Source: CBDFKK01 sp965248815 (lineage in GTDB: Bacteria > Pseudomonadota > Alphaproteobacteria > SMXP01). Taken from it: a stretch of 64,000 bases of DNA. Position 1 is the first letter of the stretch, and the number at the start of each line of letters is the position of its first letter. A program made the translations under genes and the position numbers. Positions 44,201 through 53,028 of this stretch are shown in pieces. The stretch covers positions 434,001 through 498,000 of the forward strand of contig CBDFKK010000007.1 in NCBI GenBank assembly GCA_965248815.1. The letters run 5' to 3'. The notes below the pieces were generated by a model. The model saw only the letters and a list, made by a program, of their open reading frames with translations, made no database searches and had not been told where the DNA came from.

Positions 44201-44472
44201 CCCATCGTCGGCAATAGGGCGTCAGGTCGTTCTCGCTCGATAATTTTGGTTACGAACTCTTCGGTAATTGGCTCCAAATAAGTGGCATCTGCAATTTCCG
44301 GATCCGTCATAATTGTGGCCGGATTGGAATTGACCAAAACTATGCGATAGCCCTCAGCTTTGAGTACCTTGCAAGCCTGAGTTCCGGAGTAATCAAACTC
44401 GCAGGCCTGGCCAATCACAATTGGTCCCGCGCCGATAATCAGAATGCTCTTTATGTCAGTTCGTTTTGGCAC
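41230..44472 (-). CDS. carB: carbamoyl-phosphate synthase large subunit
   Basis: 1080 aa, GTG start at 44470-44472. Two ATP-grasp halves (N-terminal carboxyphosphate and C-terminal carbamoyl phosphate sites; SFTLGGTGGGIAYN and SYVLGGRAMEIVHD) joined by an oligomerisation domain, plus a C-terminal MGS-like regulatory domain (ILATGGTARLLKEKGI). Uses ammonia from CarA to feed pyrimidine and arginine synthesis. A 21-bp tandem repeat directly precedes the start codon and contains its only Shine-Dalgarno-like sequence. Confidence 0.96.
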   Translation of the reverse strand: MPKRTDIKSILIIGAGPIVIGQACEFDYSGTQACKVLKAEGYRIVLVNSNPATIMTDPEIADATYLEPITEEFVTKIIERERPDALLPTMGGQTALNTAIALHDKGILEKYGVEMIGAKAEAIATAEDRKLFRDAMTRIGLESPRSKIANTLANAEEALDFVGLPAIIRPSFTLGGTGGGIAYNRQEFFEVVERGLDMSPATEVLIEESVLGWKEYEMEVVRDKADNAIIICSIENINPMGVHTGDSITVAPALTLTDKEFQIMRNASIAVLREIGVETGGSNVQFAVNPSDGRLIIIEMNPRVSRSSALASKATGFPIAKVAARLAVGYTLDELDNEITGVTPTSFEPTIDYVVTKIPRFAFEKFPGAQPLLTTSMKSVGEVMAIGRTFAESLQKALRSMETGLTGLSEVVIPGLNEGDDKNAIQAALAQPSPDRILVIAQAIRMGFDVDRIHEVCRYEPWFLRQIEEIVRCEQNIAELGLPKDANEFRKIKAMGFSDARLAELTKTDEQSVTVRRQNLGLHPVFKRVDSCAAEFEARTPYMYSTYESNSMDGTADCEAQPTDRTKVIILGGGPNRIGQGIEFDYCCCHAAFAMAEAGYESIMVNCNPETVSTDYDTSDRLYFEPLTKEDVLELIRVEQSKGKLLGVIVQLGGQTPLKLAHDLEANSVTILGTSPDAIDLAEDRERFKKLLQRENLLQPKNAIATSADEAMRAANQVGYPIVIRPSYVLGGRAMEIVHDDSQLKRYIDEAVVVSGVSPVLIDAYLQGAIEVDVDAIADQTDVFIAGIMEHIEEAGIHSGDSACSIPPYSLSAETIDRLEDQTKLLAKALGVVGLMNVQYAIQGSDIYVLEVNPRASRTVPFVAKTIGYPVAKIAARVMAGEQLSKFNLVQPDIDYVAVKEAVFPFARFPGVDTVLGPEMRSTGEVMGLDRSFEKAFAKSQIAGGTAVPTKGTVFISVKDQDKQLIIPAAEQLEQLGFEILATGGTARLLKEKGIQAKRINKVLEGRPHIVDAMKNGDVHLVFNTTAGMQSQADSFTLRRSALMLNIPYYTTISGARAAVRAIEISLSGTLEVAPIQSYS

Positions 44473-44473
44473 T

Positions 44474-44515
44474 TTGTGATTAGGCCTCTAAAACTTGTGA
44501 TTAGGCCTCTAAAAC
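44474..44515. repeat. 21-bp perfect tandem duplication in the carA-carB spacer
   Basis: Two adjacent identical 21-base units (44474-44494, 44495-44515), each containing TTAGGCCTCTAAAAC. On the coding (minus) strand each unit supplies AGAGG, the only ribosome-binding-like sequence before the carB GTG; the nearer AGAGG is about 13 bases from it. The duplication increases the carA-carB distance to 93 bases. Confidence 0.9.
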
Positions 44516-44565
44516 TTCTAGCCAAATTTTTTGTTATCTCGATTGCAAATTCGAAAATTGTTTCT

Positions 44566-45720
44566 TCATTTGCGATCCATGAGTTCCGCAAATCGTTCGA
44601 ACAAATAAAAGCTATCTTGGGGTCCAGGAGAAGCTTCGGGATGATACTGAACCGAAAAGATCGATTCGTCTTCGACAGTGATGCCGCAATTGGTGCCGTC
44701 AAACAAAGAGACATGAGTCTCCCGCACATTAGAGGGCAACGTATCCCGATCAACCGTGAAGCCGTGATTCATTGATACAATCTCAACTTTGTTTGTCGTC
44801 AAATCTTTCACGGGGTGGTTAGCGCCATGATGGCCTTGATGCATCTTTTTCGTTTGCGCTCCTAGCGCGCGAGCCAGCATTTGATGACCTAAGCAAATTC
44901 CAAAAATCGGTATTTTGTTTTTGATTAGTTCTTTGATCACAGGGACGGCATATTGGCCCGTTGCTGCGGGGTCGCCCGGTCCATTTGACAAGAAAATACC
45001 GTCCGGTTTGTGCGACAAGATGTCTTTATGGTCGGCCGTCGCCGGCACCACGGTTACTTTGCAATCAATGCTCGCAAAGCATCTTAGAATGTTCTTTTTG
45101 ACACCATAGTCGATGGCCACGATGTGCCTTTTTGAAGTTGCGAGTTGTCCATATCCTGTCTGCCACGCCCATCTCGCTTCAACTGAACTATAAGTTTGCT
45201 GACAGGTCACTTCTTTTGCGAGATCCATTCCCTCCAGACCTGGCCAGGCTTCCGCTTCGGTACGCGCCTTTTCAATGTCGATATCACCCGAGCTGCAATG
45301 AACAATTACGCCCTTAGGCATCCCGCCTTCGCGGATCAGCCTCGTCAGCGCACGGGTGTCAATACCACTCAGCCCAACTATATTCCGGCTCGTCAGCCAA
45401 CTGTTCAGATGATCTTGCGATCTATAACTGGCCGGTTCAGTAATTGCAGTTCGGAAAATGCATCCTCTGACGCCCGAGCTGGCTGCCGGACTTGAGGTCT
45501 CGACATCTTCGTCATTCGTGCCCACATTACCTATGTGCGGAAACGTGAAATTAATGATCTGGCCGGCGTAGGATGGATCGGTGAGGACTTCTTGGTAGCC
45601 CGTCATGGCAGTATTGAAACAAACCTCTCCGACGGCGTATCCCTCATCGCCAACGCCCTGACCGCGAAAAATGGTCCCGTCGCTCAGCACAAGAGCTCCG
45701 GTGGCCGGGGACTTGGTCAT
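44566..45720 (-). CDS. carA: carbamoyl-phosphate synthase small subunit (glutaminase)
   Basis: 384 aa from ATG 45718-45720; an earlier in-frame ATG at 45774 lies in the leader and is rejected because family members start MTKSPATGALVLSDG-like. Class I glutamine amidotransferase: nucleophile Cys in FGICLGHQMLARALG, catalytic His/Glu in VQYHPEASPGP. Supplies ammonia to CarB. Divergent from yqeY. Confidence 0.95.
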   Translation of the reverse strand: MTKSPATGALVLSDGTIFRGQGVGDEGYAVGEVCFNTAMTGYQEVLTDPSYAGQIINFTFPHIGNVGTNDEDVETSSPAASSGVRGCIFRTAITEPASYRSQDHLNSWLTSRNIVGLSGIDTRALTRLIREGGMPKGVIVHCSSGDIDIEKARTEAEAWPGLEGMDLAKEVTCQQTYSSVEARWAWQTGYGQLATSKRHIVAIDYGVKKNILRCFASIDCKVTVVPATADHKDILSHKPDGIFLSNGPGDPAATGQYAVPVIKELIKNKIPIFGICLGHQMLARALGAQTKKMHQGHHGANHPVKDLTTNKVEIVSMNHGFTVDRDTLPSNVRETHVSLFDGTNCGITVEDESIFSVQYHPEASPGPQDSFYLFERFAELMDRK

Positions 45721-45935
45721 TATTCGCTCATTTTGTGGGTTTGCCGCGTGAGCAGCACTAACTGTGCGGTGCACAAATTTGCAGGACCATAAGCAATAGG
45801 CTTTCCGGCGTCAAGTTGGCTGAATTATTGGTTTCTTTATAAATTTCAACGGTTTAGCTGATGCGAACTTGATTGCGTGGGGTCTGAGGTTTGGATTATG
45901 TTAACGACCGATCGCGCAAAGGAGGTGCACTCAAC

Positions 45936-46400
45936 ATGCGTGACAAACTCGCCAGCACGCTCAGAGAAGCCGTTAAGGCCAGAGATGACATAAGGGTCTC
46001 GACGCTGCGGCTGATTCTGGCTGCTATCAAAGATCGTGATATTGCTGCCCGGTCCGAGGATCGGCGCGATGGCGTGAGCGACGAAGAAATCCTTCAAATA
46101 CTGAGCAAGATGATCAAGCAGCGGCTAGAATCTTCAAAGATTTATGAAGAGGCTGGCCGCTTGGATTTATCCGAGCGAGAACGTCAAGAAATCGAGGTAA
46201 TTAGCGAATTTCTTCCTAGGCAATTGGATGCCGAGGAGATTCGTTCGGCCTGCACGAATGTAGTTAGCGAAATGGGCGCGTCTGGTTTAAAGGACATGGG
46301 CAAATGTATGGGTGCCTTGAAGGAGCGATACGCTGGCCAAATGGACTTTGGGAAGGCAAGTAGCTTTGTGAAAGAACTATTGAGCCAAGGAGCCAATTGA
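45936..46400 (+). CDS. GatB/YqeY domain-containing protein
   Basis: 154 aa from ATG 45936, which follows a strong Shine-Dalgarno AAAGGAGGTG; an upstream in-frame ATG at 45891 has none. YqeY-like tail domain also found in GatB (STLRLILAAIKDRDIAARSE, ISEFLPRQLDAEEI, KDMGKCMGALKERYAGQMDF). Probable tRNA-binding helper of unknown role. The TGA stop directly abuts the TTG of dnaG. Confidence 0.9.
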   Translation: MRDKLASTLREAVKARDDIRVSTLRLILAAIKDRDIAARSEDRRDGVSDEEILQILSKMIKQRLESSKIYEEAGRLDLSERERQEIEVISEFLPRQLDAEEIRSACTNVVSEMGASGLKDMGKCMGALKERYAGQMDFGKASSFVKELLSQGAN

Positions 46401-48350
46401 TTGAGTTTTCCAAAGGCCTTTCTTGAAGATCTGAAATCGAGGTTCCGCCCTTCAGAAATTGTTGGGCGTACCGTGAAGTTGAAACGCCAGGGCCGCGAGT
46501 ACAAGGGTCTGAGTCCCTTTACTAACGAGAAAACACCATCTTTCACTGTAAACGATGAGAAGGGCTTTTTTCACTGTTTTTCTAGCGGCGAGCACGGCGA
46601 CATATTCTCATTCTTGATGAAAACGCAGCGGCTGTCTTTTTACGAATCCGTCAAGCAATTAGCCGAAGAGGCAAATGTTCCTTTACCGCGTCAAACAGAC
46701 GACGACTTCCGGCAAGACCAGCAAAAGGCCTCTCTTCTTGATGTCATGGAACTGGCGGCAGGTTTTTATCGGAATGAACTCCATCGTCGGCCTGGAGCAA
46801 GGGCATTGTCATATTTAACAGGGCGAGGCCTCGAATCTCAAACAATCGATCAATTTGGAATAGGGTATGCGCCTGCTGCTGGCGCAACCTTGCATGATTA
46901 TTTGGCCCAAAAGTCAATTGAATTAGAACTCATGGTCAAAGCCGGGCTGGTGGGCCAGCCGGACGACGGACGATCTCCTTACGATCGTTTTCGAGACCGC
47001 ATCATATTTCCCATCGAAGATGGCCAGGGGCGGACCATTGCGTTTGGCGGGCGGACCCTCGATCCAAATCAATCAGCGAAATACTTAAACTCACCTGAGA
47101 CGCCATTGTTTCATAAAGGCTCCATCCTCTATAATTTTAGACAAGCCCGTCAGGCTTGCTTTCGTTCGGAAGGCTCCGAAAACTCCGGGCTAGTGGTCGT
47201 TGAAGGCTACATGGATGTAATTGCGTTGGTAGAGGCGGGCGTCCAAGGGGCCGTCGCGCCTCTCGGCACGGCGCTTACAGCAATTCAGTTGGAACTTCTG
47301 TGGCGCGTATCTCCGGAGCCGATACTTTGCTTCGACGGCGACTCTGCTGGCATAGCAGCAGCCTACCGCGTGGTAGATCGTGCGCTGCCTTTGTTGAAGC
47401 CGGGCTATTCATTGCGTTTGGCGCTTCTGCCAGAGGGACAAGACCCAGACGACATAGTGCGGCGTGGAAGTGCGAGTTCTTTGATATCAATCTTAAACGA
47501 GGCACGTCCTCTATCTGATATGGTTTGGCAAAGAGAACTCAGCGTTGGGCCGTTGGACACGCCGGAACGGCGCGCAGGATTTGAGCAACGTCTGAGAGAC
47601 ATTTTGGGCACGATTAGAGAACCCAGAATTCAGGCTCACTACAAGGCCGACTTTCGCGAGAGGCTTGGCGCAACTTTTAGGCGTAAACCCACAGGCAGTC
47701 AAAATAGGCCAGAATTCCGTGGAAAAGCTAAGCCTTGGTTCTCAAGTCGGCGAGAGCTTGATACCCGAGGCATCCCAAGAAATACAGAAATTAGCGCCGA
47801 ATTGAGGCGCAGTGCCTTAGTAAGGAGCCGATCATCTGAAATCCAAAGGCGAGAAAGCTTAATTGTGTTAACTATGGTGAATCACCCGGAATTGCTGGAA
47901 CATCACCATGAAGGATTTGCGGATGTTAATCTCCTTAACCCGAAACTTGACAGGTTGCGCAATGAAATCATAAGGGTAGCGGCTTCGAGCGGGTCCCTTG
48001 ACAGGAACGGTCTATACGACCACCTATCTCATACAGAACTGGTGGGGGTTTTGAGCCAACTTCAGGGCGATAATTTGTTGAGACAACATCCGTTTGCTAG
48101 TCCAGAAGCAGATTTCAGTGACGCAGAGCGGGGATGGAACCATTTGTTGATGCTTCACCAACGCACCTATGCGTTGCAGGCTGAATTGGACGATGCTGAA
48201 TCTGCGTTAGCAAATGAAACCACTGAGGAAAATTTGGCCCGCTTCGTGGCGGTAAAATCCGAATTACTTGCGATGGAAAGCGAGCCATTTAATTTTGATG
48301 AAGGCAGTGAACAGTCGGGTTTGACGGTGGTAGGCGTAACTGAAGACTAA
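46401..48350 (+). CDS. dnaG: DNA primase
   Basis: 649 aa, TTG start immediately behind the yqeY stop with no spacer. Zinc-binding-type N-domain (KLKRQGREYKGLSPFTNEKT, VNDEKGFFHCFSSGEHGDIF), catalytic Toprim core with LVVVEGYMDVIALVEAG and LCFDGDSAGIAAAYR, C-terminal DnaB-interacting region. Synthesises RNA primers for replication. It forms the macromolecular-synthesis-type operon with rpoD downstream. Confidence 0.95.
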   Translation: MSFPKAFLEDLKSRFRPSEIVGRTVKLKRQGREYKGLSPFTNEKTPSFTVNDEKGFFHCFSSGEHGDIFSFLMKTQRLSFYESVKQLAEEANVPLPRQTDDDFRQDQQKASLLDVMELAAGFYRNELHRRPGARALSYLTGRGLESQTIDQFGIGYAPAAGATLHDYLAQKSIELELMVKAGLVGQPDDGRSPYDRFRDRIIFPIEDGQGRTIAFGGRTLDPNQSAKYLNSPETPLFHKGSILYNFRQARQACFRSEGSENSGLVVVEGYMDVIALVEAGVQGAVAPLGTALTAIQLELLWRVSPEPILCFDGDSAGIAAAYRVVDRALPLLKPGYSLRLALLPEGQDPDDIVRRGSASSLISILNEARPLSDMVWQRELSVGPLDTPERRAGFEQRLRDILGTIREPRIQAHYKADFRERLGATFRRKPTGSQNRPEFRGKAKPWFSSRRELDTRGIPRNTEISAELRRSALVRSRSSEIQRRESLIVLTMVNHPELLEHHHEGFADVNLLNPKLDRLRNEIIRVAASSGSLDRNGLYDHLSHTELVGVLSQLQGDNLLRQHPFASPEADFSDAERGWNHLLMLHQRTYALQAELDDAESALANETTEENLARFVAVKSELLAMESEPFNFDEGSEQSGLTVVGVTED

Positions 48351-48486
48351 TTGTCGCGGATAAATTAATCCGTTTGGAAGTCTTTCACTACGAATTCCCT
48401 AAGAGATTCATTTAGAGTGAAAAATATCTGATTGGAAACAAAGCCGCCTAGTTCAGCGGCGTTAATGAGTAAAGGCGATAGGCGAG

Positions 48487-50526
48487 ATGGCAACGACCAC
48501 AGAGAGTGTACCTAAAACTAAAGCACGTGCCAATCCTAAGGCAACGTCAGACGAGTCCGAAACTGAAGTATCGGAAACGCCGGACCGCCCCGTATTGGAT
48601 ATGTCGGATACGGCCGTCAAAAAAATGATCAAGAAGGCCCGTGAACGGGGCTATGTGACTTACGATGAGCTCAACGCCGTTCTGCCCTCTGATGAAGTGA
48701 GCTCTGAACAAATAGAAGATACAATGTCCATGCTTTCAGAGATGGGCATTACGGTTGTTGAAAGCGAAGATTCAGAAGAGATTGCTTCTGAAAATAAGGC
48801 TGTAGCAACGAAAGACGAAGCTCCAGCGCCTGCGACTACGGAGACCACTACCGCAGCCGTCGACCGAACTGACGATCCAGTGCGAATGTATTTGCGTGAA
48901 ATGGGCAGCGTAGAACTTTTGTCCCGTGAAGGCGAAATCGCAATTGCTAAGCGCATCGAAGCTGGCCGAGATACGATGATCAATGGCCTATACGAGAGCG
49001 CACTTACGTTTGAGGCAATCCTTGTTTGGCGTGACGAATTGAATGAAGGTCGCATTCTTCTTCGAGACATTATTGATCTTGATACGACATTCGGCGGCGG
49101 TCCAGAAAATCAGCCTGATAATTCTGGACTTACTCCGGAAGAAAGAGATCAAAAAGTTCAAGAGCAGGCGGCAGCAAAAGCAAATGGTGCGTCTAACGAG
49201 GGCGGCGAGAAATCCGAAGACGAAGAGTCAGACGACGATTATGACGATGGCGAAAACAGCATGTCATTAGCTGCCATGGAGGCTGAACTAAAGCCTCAGA
49301 TAATGGAAACTTTTGATTCAATTTCGGCTGATTATAAGAAGTTTCGTCGTTTGCAAGACATTCAAATTGCCCAAACTTTGGAAAGCAATGCGCTAAGCGC
49401 TAGTCAAGAGCGTCGATACAAGAAACTCAAGGCGTCAATCATCGAGCGAGTTAAGAGCCTTCGCCTCAATAATGCACGTATCGAGCAATTAGTTGACCAG
49501 TTATACGATATTAATAGGCGGCTAATGCGCCTGGAAGGAAAACTCATTCGGCTAGGCGAGTCCCACGGCATCCGGCGCGAGGATTATCTGAAACAATATC
49601 TCAGCAATGAGCTTGATCCGAATTGGATGCGTCGAGTCAGCCGATTAACGGGTGCGGGCTGGAAATCCTTTTGCAAAACGGAGCGTGATACGATTAAAAA
49701 CGTTCGCGGTGATGTCGCGCGTATTAGCACTGACACAGGGCTATTGATTAGTGATTACCGTCGAATTGTTCAAACAGTCCAAAAAGGTGAACGTGAAGCG
49801 CGCCAAGCCAAAAAGGAAATGGTCGAAGCTAATCTGCGACTGGTGATTTCTATTGCTAAAAAATATACCAATCGCGGCTTGCAATTCTTGGATCTGATCC
49901 AGGAAGGCAATATTGGCCTTATGAAGGCGGTGGACAAGTTCGAGTATCGACGCGGCTACAAGTTTTCAACGTATGCCACTTGGTGGATTAGACAGGCTAT
50001 TACGCGGTCTATCGCTGACCAGGCGCGGACTATTCGTATACCAGTCCATATGATTGAGACAATCAACAAGCTTGTCCGCACGTCGCGTCAAATGCTTCAT
50101 GAAATTGGCCGCGAGCCTACGCCTGAAGAACTAGCTGAAAAGTTGGCGATGCCACTTGAGAAGGTGCGCAAAGTACTAAAGATCGCCAAAGAGCCAATAT
50201 CGCTTGAAACTCCCATTGGTGATGAGGAAGACAGTCATCTCGGTGATTTCATCGAGGATAAGAATGCCATTCTGCCAATTGACGCCGCAATTCAGTCGAA
50301 TCTGCGTGAGACAACAACACGCGTTCTGGCAAGTTTGACGCCTCGTGAAGAGCGCGTTTTGCGTATGCGCTTTGGTATCGGAATGAACACAGATCACACG
50401 CTTGAAGAAGTGGGTCAGCAGTTTTCGGTGACGCGCGAACGCATTCGTCAAATTGAGGCGAAGGCTCTACGCAAACTCAAGCACCCAAGTCGGTCGCGCA
50501 AGCTTCGCAGCTTCCTCGACAACTAG
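48487..50526 (+). CDS. rpoD: RNA polymerase primary sigma factor (sigma-70)
   Basis: 679 aa. Region 1.1 near residues 40-110; region 1.2 DPVRMYLREMGSVELLSREG; a long acidic non-conserved insert (about 190-260, rich in Glu/Asp); region 2 with AKKEMVEANLRLVISIAKKY, LIQEGNIGLMKAVDKFEYRR and YATWWIRQAITRS; region 3; region 4.2 HTH with VTRERIRQIEAKALRKLKHP. Housekeeping sigma factor. 136 bases behind dnaG; that gap contains a small hairpin GCCGC...GCGGC near 48450 and could hold an own promoter. Confidence 0.96.
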   Translation: MATTTESVPKTKARANPKATSDESETEVSETPDRPVLDMSDTAVKKMIKKARERGYVTYDELNAVLPSDEVSSEQIEDTMSMLSEMGITVVESEDSEEIASENKAVATKDEAPAPATTETTTAAVDRTDDPVRMYLREMGSVELLSREGEIAIAKRIEAGRDTMINGLYESALTFEAILVWRDELNEGRILLRDIIDLDTTFGGGPENQPDNSGLTPEERDQKVQEQAAAKANGASNEGGEKSEDEESDDDYDDGENSMSLAAMEAELKPQIMETFDSISADYKKFRRLQDIQIAQTLESNALSASQERRYKKLKASIIERVKSLRLNNARIEQLVDQLYDINRRLMRLEGKLIRLGESHGIRREDYLKQYLSNELDPNWMRRVSRLTGAGWKSFCKTERDTIKNVRGDVARISTDTGLLISDYRRIVQTVQKGEREARQAKKEMVEANLRLVISIAKKYTNRGLQFLDLIQEGNIGLMKAVDKFEYRRGYKFSTYATWWIRQAITRSIADQARTIRIPVHMIETINKLVRTSRQMLHEIGREPTPEELAEKLAMPLEKVRKVLKIAKEPISLETPIGDEEDSHLGDFIEDKNAILPIDAAIQSNLRETTTRVLASLTPREERVLRMRFGIGMNTDHTLEEVGQQFSVTRERIRQIEAKALRKLKHPSRSRKLRSFLDN

Positions 50527-50536
50527 TTTCGGTCTC

Positions 50537-51259
50537 TCATTGGATTCCGAAGGTCACATTGACCTGCACGGACACTGTCTCCTCGCCGGAGGCGATGGGG
50601 ACAGCTGACATTGCTTCCGCGCGTGCCATGAACGGGCGCGGAATATTTGCCCCCATTTCTTGAATAGTAAGTACTTGACCGAGTTCTACACCTGCAGTTT
50701 CGGCGTAGAGTTCGGCCTTTTCTCTCGCATCTTCGATGGCTTTAACGCGAGCCTGATTCTCAAGATCTTTGGGTTCGGAAAAGCCAAATTGAATGCCGTT
50801 TACGCTGTTCGCTCCAACGGAGACAAATTTGTCTAACGCTTCACCGAGAGTGGATAGCTCTCTAATAGTCACGCTCACTGTGTTGGAGACCTGATAGCCT
50901 ATTATTTTTGCAGGAGTTAGGCGGTTGTCGGCGCTTGCATACCGGGGTGACACAGAAAAATTCGCCGTCTGTATGTCTTTCGCGTCGATTCCGGAAGACT
51001 TCATACCTTCTAGAATGGCCTCCATTTTTTTGGAATTGCCGGCGAGCGCTTCTGCCGCAGTGTCGCCCATCGTGGTCACACCGGCATAAATGCTTGCCTT
51101 GTCAGGTTCTGCGGCAACCTCACCGACTCCTGTAACGGCGACCGACCGAGTGAGTGCAGCTTCGGCCGCAAATGCAGTTGTGGGCCAAGAGAGGCTAAAT
51201 GCGCCTACCATAATTAGAGTGCTAGCGACTAGAAGAGGTTGAAGTGAAACTTTCTTCAT
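50537..51259 (-). CDS. SIMPL domain-containing (DUF541) periplasmic protein
   Basis: 240 aa from ATG 51257-51259; an earlier in-frame ATG at 51328 lacks a signal-peptide-like start. Signal peptide KKVSLQPLLVASTLIMVGAF with Ala-rich cleavage region (TTAFAAEA). SIMPL domain: RSVAVTGVGEVAAEPDKASI, VSNTVSVTIRELSTLGEALD, AREKAELYAETAGVELG. Family linked to oxidative stress or interaction with IRAK-type kinases in name only; bacterial function unclear. Convergent with rpoD, 10 bases apart. Confidence 0.85.
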   Translation of the reverse strand: MKKVSLQPLLVASTLIMVGAFSLSWPTTAFAAEAALTRSVAVTGVGEVAAEPDKASIYAGVTTMGDTAAEALAGNSKKMEAILEGMKSSGIDAKDIQTANFSVSPRYASADNRLTPAKIIGYQVSNTVSVTIRELSTLGEALDKFVSVGANSVNGIQFGFSEPKDLENQARVKAIEDAREKAELYAETAGVELGQVLTIQEMGANIPRPFMARAEAMSAVPIASGEETVSVQVNVTFGIQ

Positions 51260-51420
51260 TATGTTCTCGCTTCCATGAGTCTTCAATTGTCCCGCATATT
51301 TGGACACTTTTGCGGACGAGTTAGGCAATAGTACGACGAAATCTAGGCGGCTGCGATGCTTCCATGGCCGGCAGAGAAGACTTGAGCGATTTAAACGTCT
51401 GCTATAGGAAGGAGCACCCC

Positions 51421-51497
51421 GGGCCCGTAGCTCAGTTGGTTAGAGCCGGCCGCTCATAACGGTCTGGTCGTTGGTTCGAGTCCAACCGGGCCCACCA
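51421..51497 (+). tRNA. tRNA with anticodon CAT (Met elongator or Ile2)
   Basis: 77 bases, folds fully: acceptor GGGCCCG/CGGGCCC, D-arm GCTC-AGTTGGTTA-GAGC, anticodon arm GGCCG-CTCATAA-CGGTC, T-arm GTTGG-TTCGAGT-CCAAC, encoded CCA. The variable loop TGGTCG resembles Ile2 (lysidine-modified CAU), but elongator Met cannot be excluded by eye. Its 3' end is the likely attachment site of the adjacent prophage, whose integrase ends 13 bases away. Confidence 0.9.
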
Positions 51498-51509
51498 CTT
51501 AAAAATAAC

Positions 51510-52607
51510 CTATTGATTTAATTTGTTTTTTCGAGATTTTCCCGCACCTGGAACTGAGGTGCGGGGAATATTGTTCTCTATTTGATCCGCAACGATCCTG
51601 GATGTCCGCACACCAAGGCGCGTCCGGTCCGCGCCGCGCGTATAGGCTTCAGCTTGACCGATCGTGCTCCAACCGTACTGCGCCATGAGTTCATGAGAGG
51701 CCGCGCCACCATTGGCGGCCAACGTCGCTGACAGTTTACGCAGTCCATGAGCGCTCTTTTTGAGTCCCGCTTCGCGGCAACGAACTCTGAACCAATTTCC
51801 AAAACTTTCTGTAGTGAACGGCTTGCCGTGTTCGCTGACGATGAAGGCCATGTCGCCCGTTGACGATACGGCGATCAACTCCATCAGCCATGCCGGAAAC
51901 TCCAGTGTCACGACAGCGCCGGTCTTTGCCGTCCGTATACTGAACAAGTTGCCCCGCAAGTGCTGACAGCCCGCACGCACGATGTCGGAACGTCGCAAGC
52001 CCGTGAGCAAGAGAAGTTCGAGCGCGAGCCGCGCCTTGGTGCCTATTTCATGACGCGCCCGGAATGCCGTCACATCGTCGGTTGTCCATGCCGGGAACCC
52101 ATCGCTCTTATAGCGGACACGCTCGACGTCTTGCGCGGGGTTGTTCTCAACATGGCCGTTGCGCACCGCCCATGCGAACAGTCCGCGCATGGCTTTCAGA
52201 AAGTTGTTGGCATAAGCCGGTCTATCTGCGCGCTTGTCGATAGCGCGCTGAACATCTGCCCGCGTTATTGCCGCGAAGGGCGCATTGTCCGACCGTTGAA
52301 TCGCGTCGCGAAAGATCAATCCCCGCTTCTTACGTGTCGCCGTCGCCAACTGCCGCCATGCGGCGCTTTCCATGTAGCGTGCAACCAACCATTTGAGTGA
52401 GCGTGACGGCGTGCGCTCGCGCCTGGGCGGCGGCACGTTGCCGGTCAATGCGGCTTGGTACGCATCATCGAACTGGGGCGTGCCGAAGGCGTCGGGCAAC
52501 CTGATGCGCCGGCCCTTGCCGCGCCGGAAGTAGATGACCCAACGGCCATGACGGGTTTTCTCTTGATAGACGAAAGGAGGGAACTTGCGGCGCATGGCCT
52601 CCATCAA
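51510..52607 (-). CDS. int: phage tyrosine-recombinase integrase
   Basis: 365 aa. Catalytic residues of the tyrosine recombinases are visible: Arg in LLLTGLRRSDIVRAG, Lys in FSIRTAKTGAVVTL, HxxR in KSAHGLRKLSATLAA, and Tyr in GQAEAYTRGADRTR. SAM-like core-binding domain before it (NFLKAMRGLFAWAVRNGHV). Integrates the prophage at the tRNA 3' end. Last gene of the leftward operon, transcribed towards the tRNA. Confidence 0.93.
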   Translation of the reverse strand: MMEAMRRKFPPFVYQEKTRHGRWVIYFRRGKGRRIRLPDAFGTPQFDDAYQAALTGNVPPPRRERTPSRSLKWLVARYMESAAWRQLATATRKKRGLIFRDAIQRSDNAPFAAITRADVQRAIDKRADRPAYANNFLKAMRGLFAWAVRNGHVENNPAQDVERVRYKSDGFPAWTTDDVTAFRARHEIGTKARLALELLLLTGLRRSDIVRAGCQHLRGNLFSIRTAKTGAVVTLEFPAWLMELIAVSSTGDMAFIVSEHGKPFTTESFGNWFRVRCREAGLKKSAHGLRKLSATLAANGGAASHELMAQYGWSTIGQAEAYTRGADRTRLGVRTSRIVADQIENNIPRTSVPGAGKSRKNKLNQ

Positions 52608-52795
52608 AGATCGATCCCGCGCGGCATGTCAACGGATTTCAGCTTGTCGGTCTTCGTCTTGGCGGGCCATACATCTTCCGGGATCACCCGGTAGATCGTG
52701 CCGTCACGCTCGATCTCGAATACGCAGCCCATCGCCTTTGCGGCCGCAGCAATCGCTTTCGCCTGAGCGCGTGTGATGTCGAGGCGGGCGCTCAT
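52604..52795 (-). CDS. phage hypothetical protein, 63 aa
   Basis: Starts LDITRAQAKAIAAAAKAMG and has a small strand region RDGTIYRVIPEDVW. ATGA overlaps with the integrase start and the upstream gene's stop show it is a real member of the operon. Frequently seen beside phage integrases; possibly an excisionase-position gene, but no HTH is recognisable. Confidence 0.7.
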   Translation of the reverse strand: MSARLDITRAQAKAIAAAAKAMGCVFEIERDGTIYRVIPEDVWPAKTKTDKLKSVDMPRGIDL

Positions 52796-53028
52796 GGCAC
52801 TCGCCCTACCTGCGAGGGCCGGGATCGCGCTGTGCGTGTCGCGCGCGACGCGGAAACGCGCCTTAGTTCGTCTACGGACAGCAGTCCGTATTTGACCATG
52901 GCGTAGGCGTACCTCCGGGTTGCGGTTTCGAAAGCATTTTTACAGCGCGCCGAACAGAACTTCTTGGTGTGCCCGCCGCGTTTGAAGGGCTCGAACGGCT
53001 TGGAACACCAGGGGCAGGCGTCGATCAT
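52792..53028 (-). CDS. zinc-ribbon phage protein, 78 aa
   Basis: From ATG 53026-53028, which overlaps the stop of the next gene upstream (ATGA). Four cysteines in CPWCSKPFEP...KKFCSARCKNAF form a zinc finger close to the N-terminus, and a basic C-terminal tail (ASRATRTARSRPSQVGR) follows. Probably nucleic-acid binding; function unknown. Confidence 0.72.
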   Translation of the reverse strand: MIDACPWCSKPFEPFKRGGHTKKFCSARCKNAFETATRRYAYAMVKYGLLSVDELRRVSASRATRTARSRPSQVGRVP

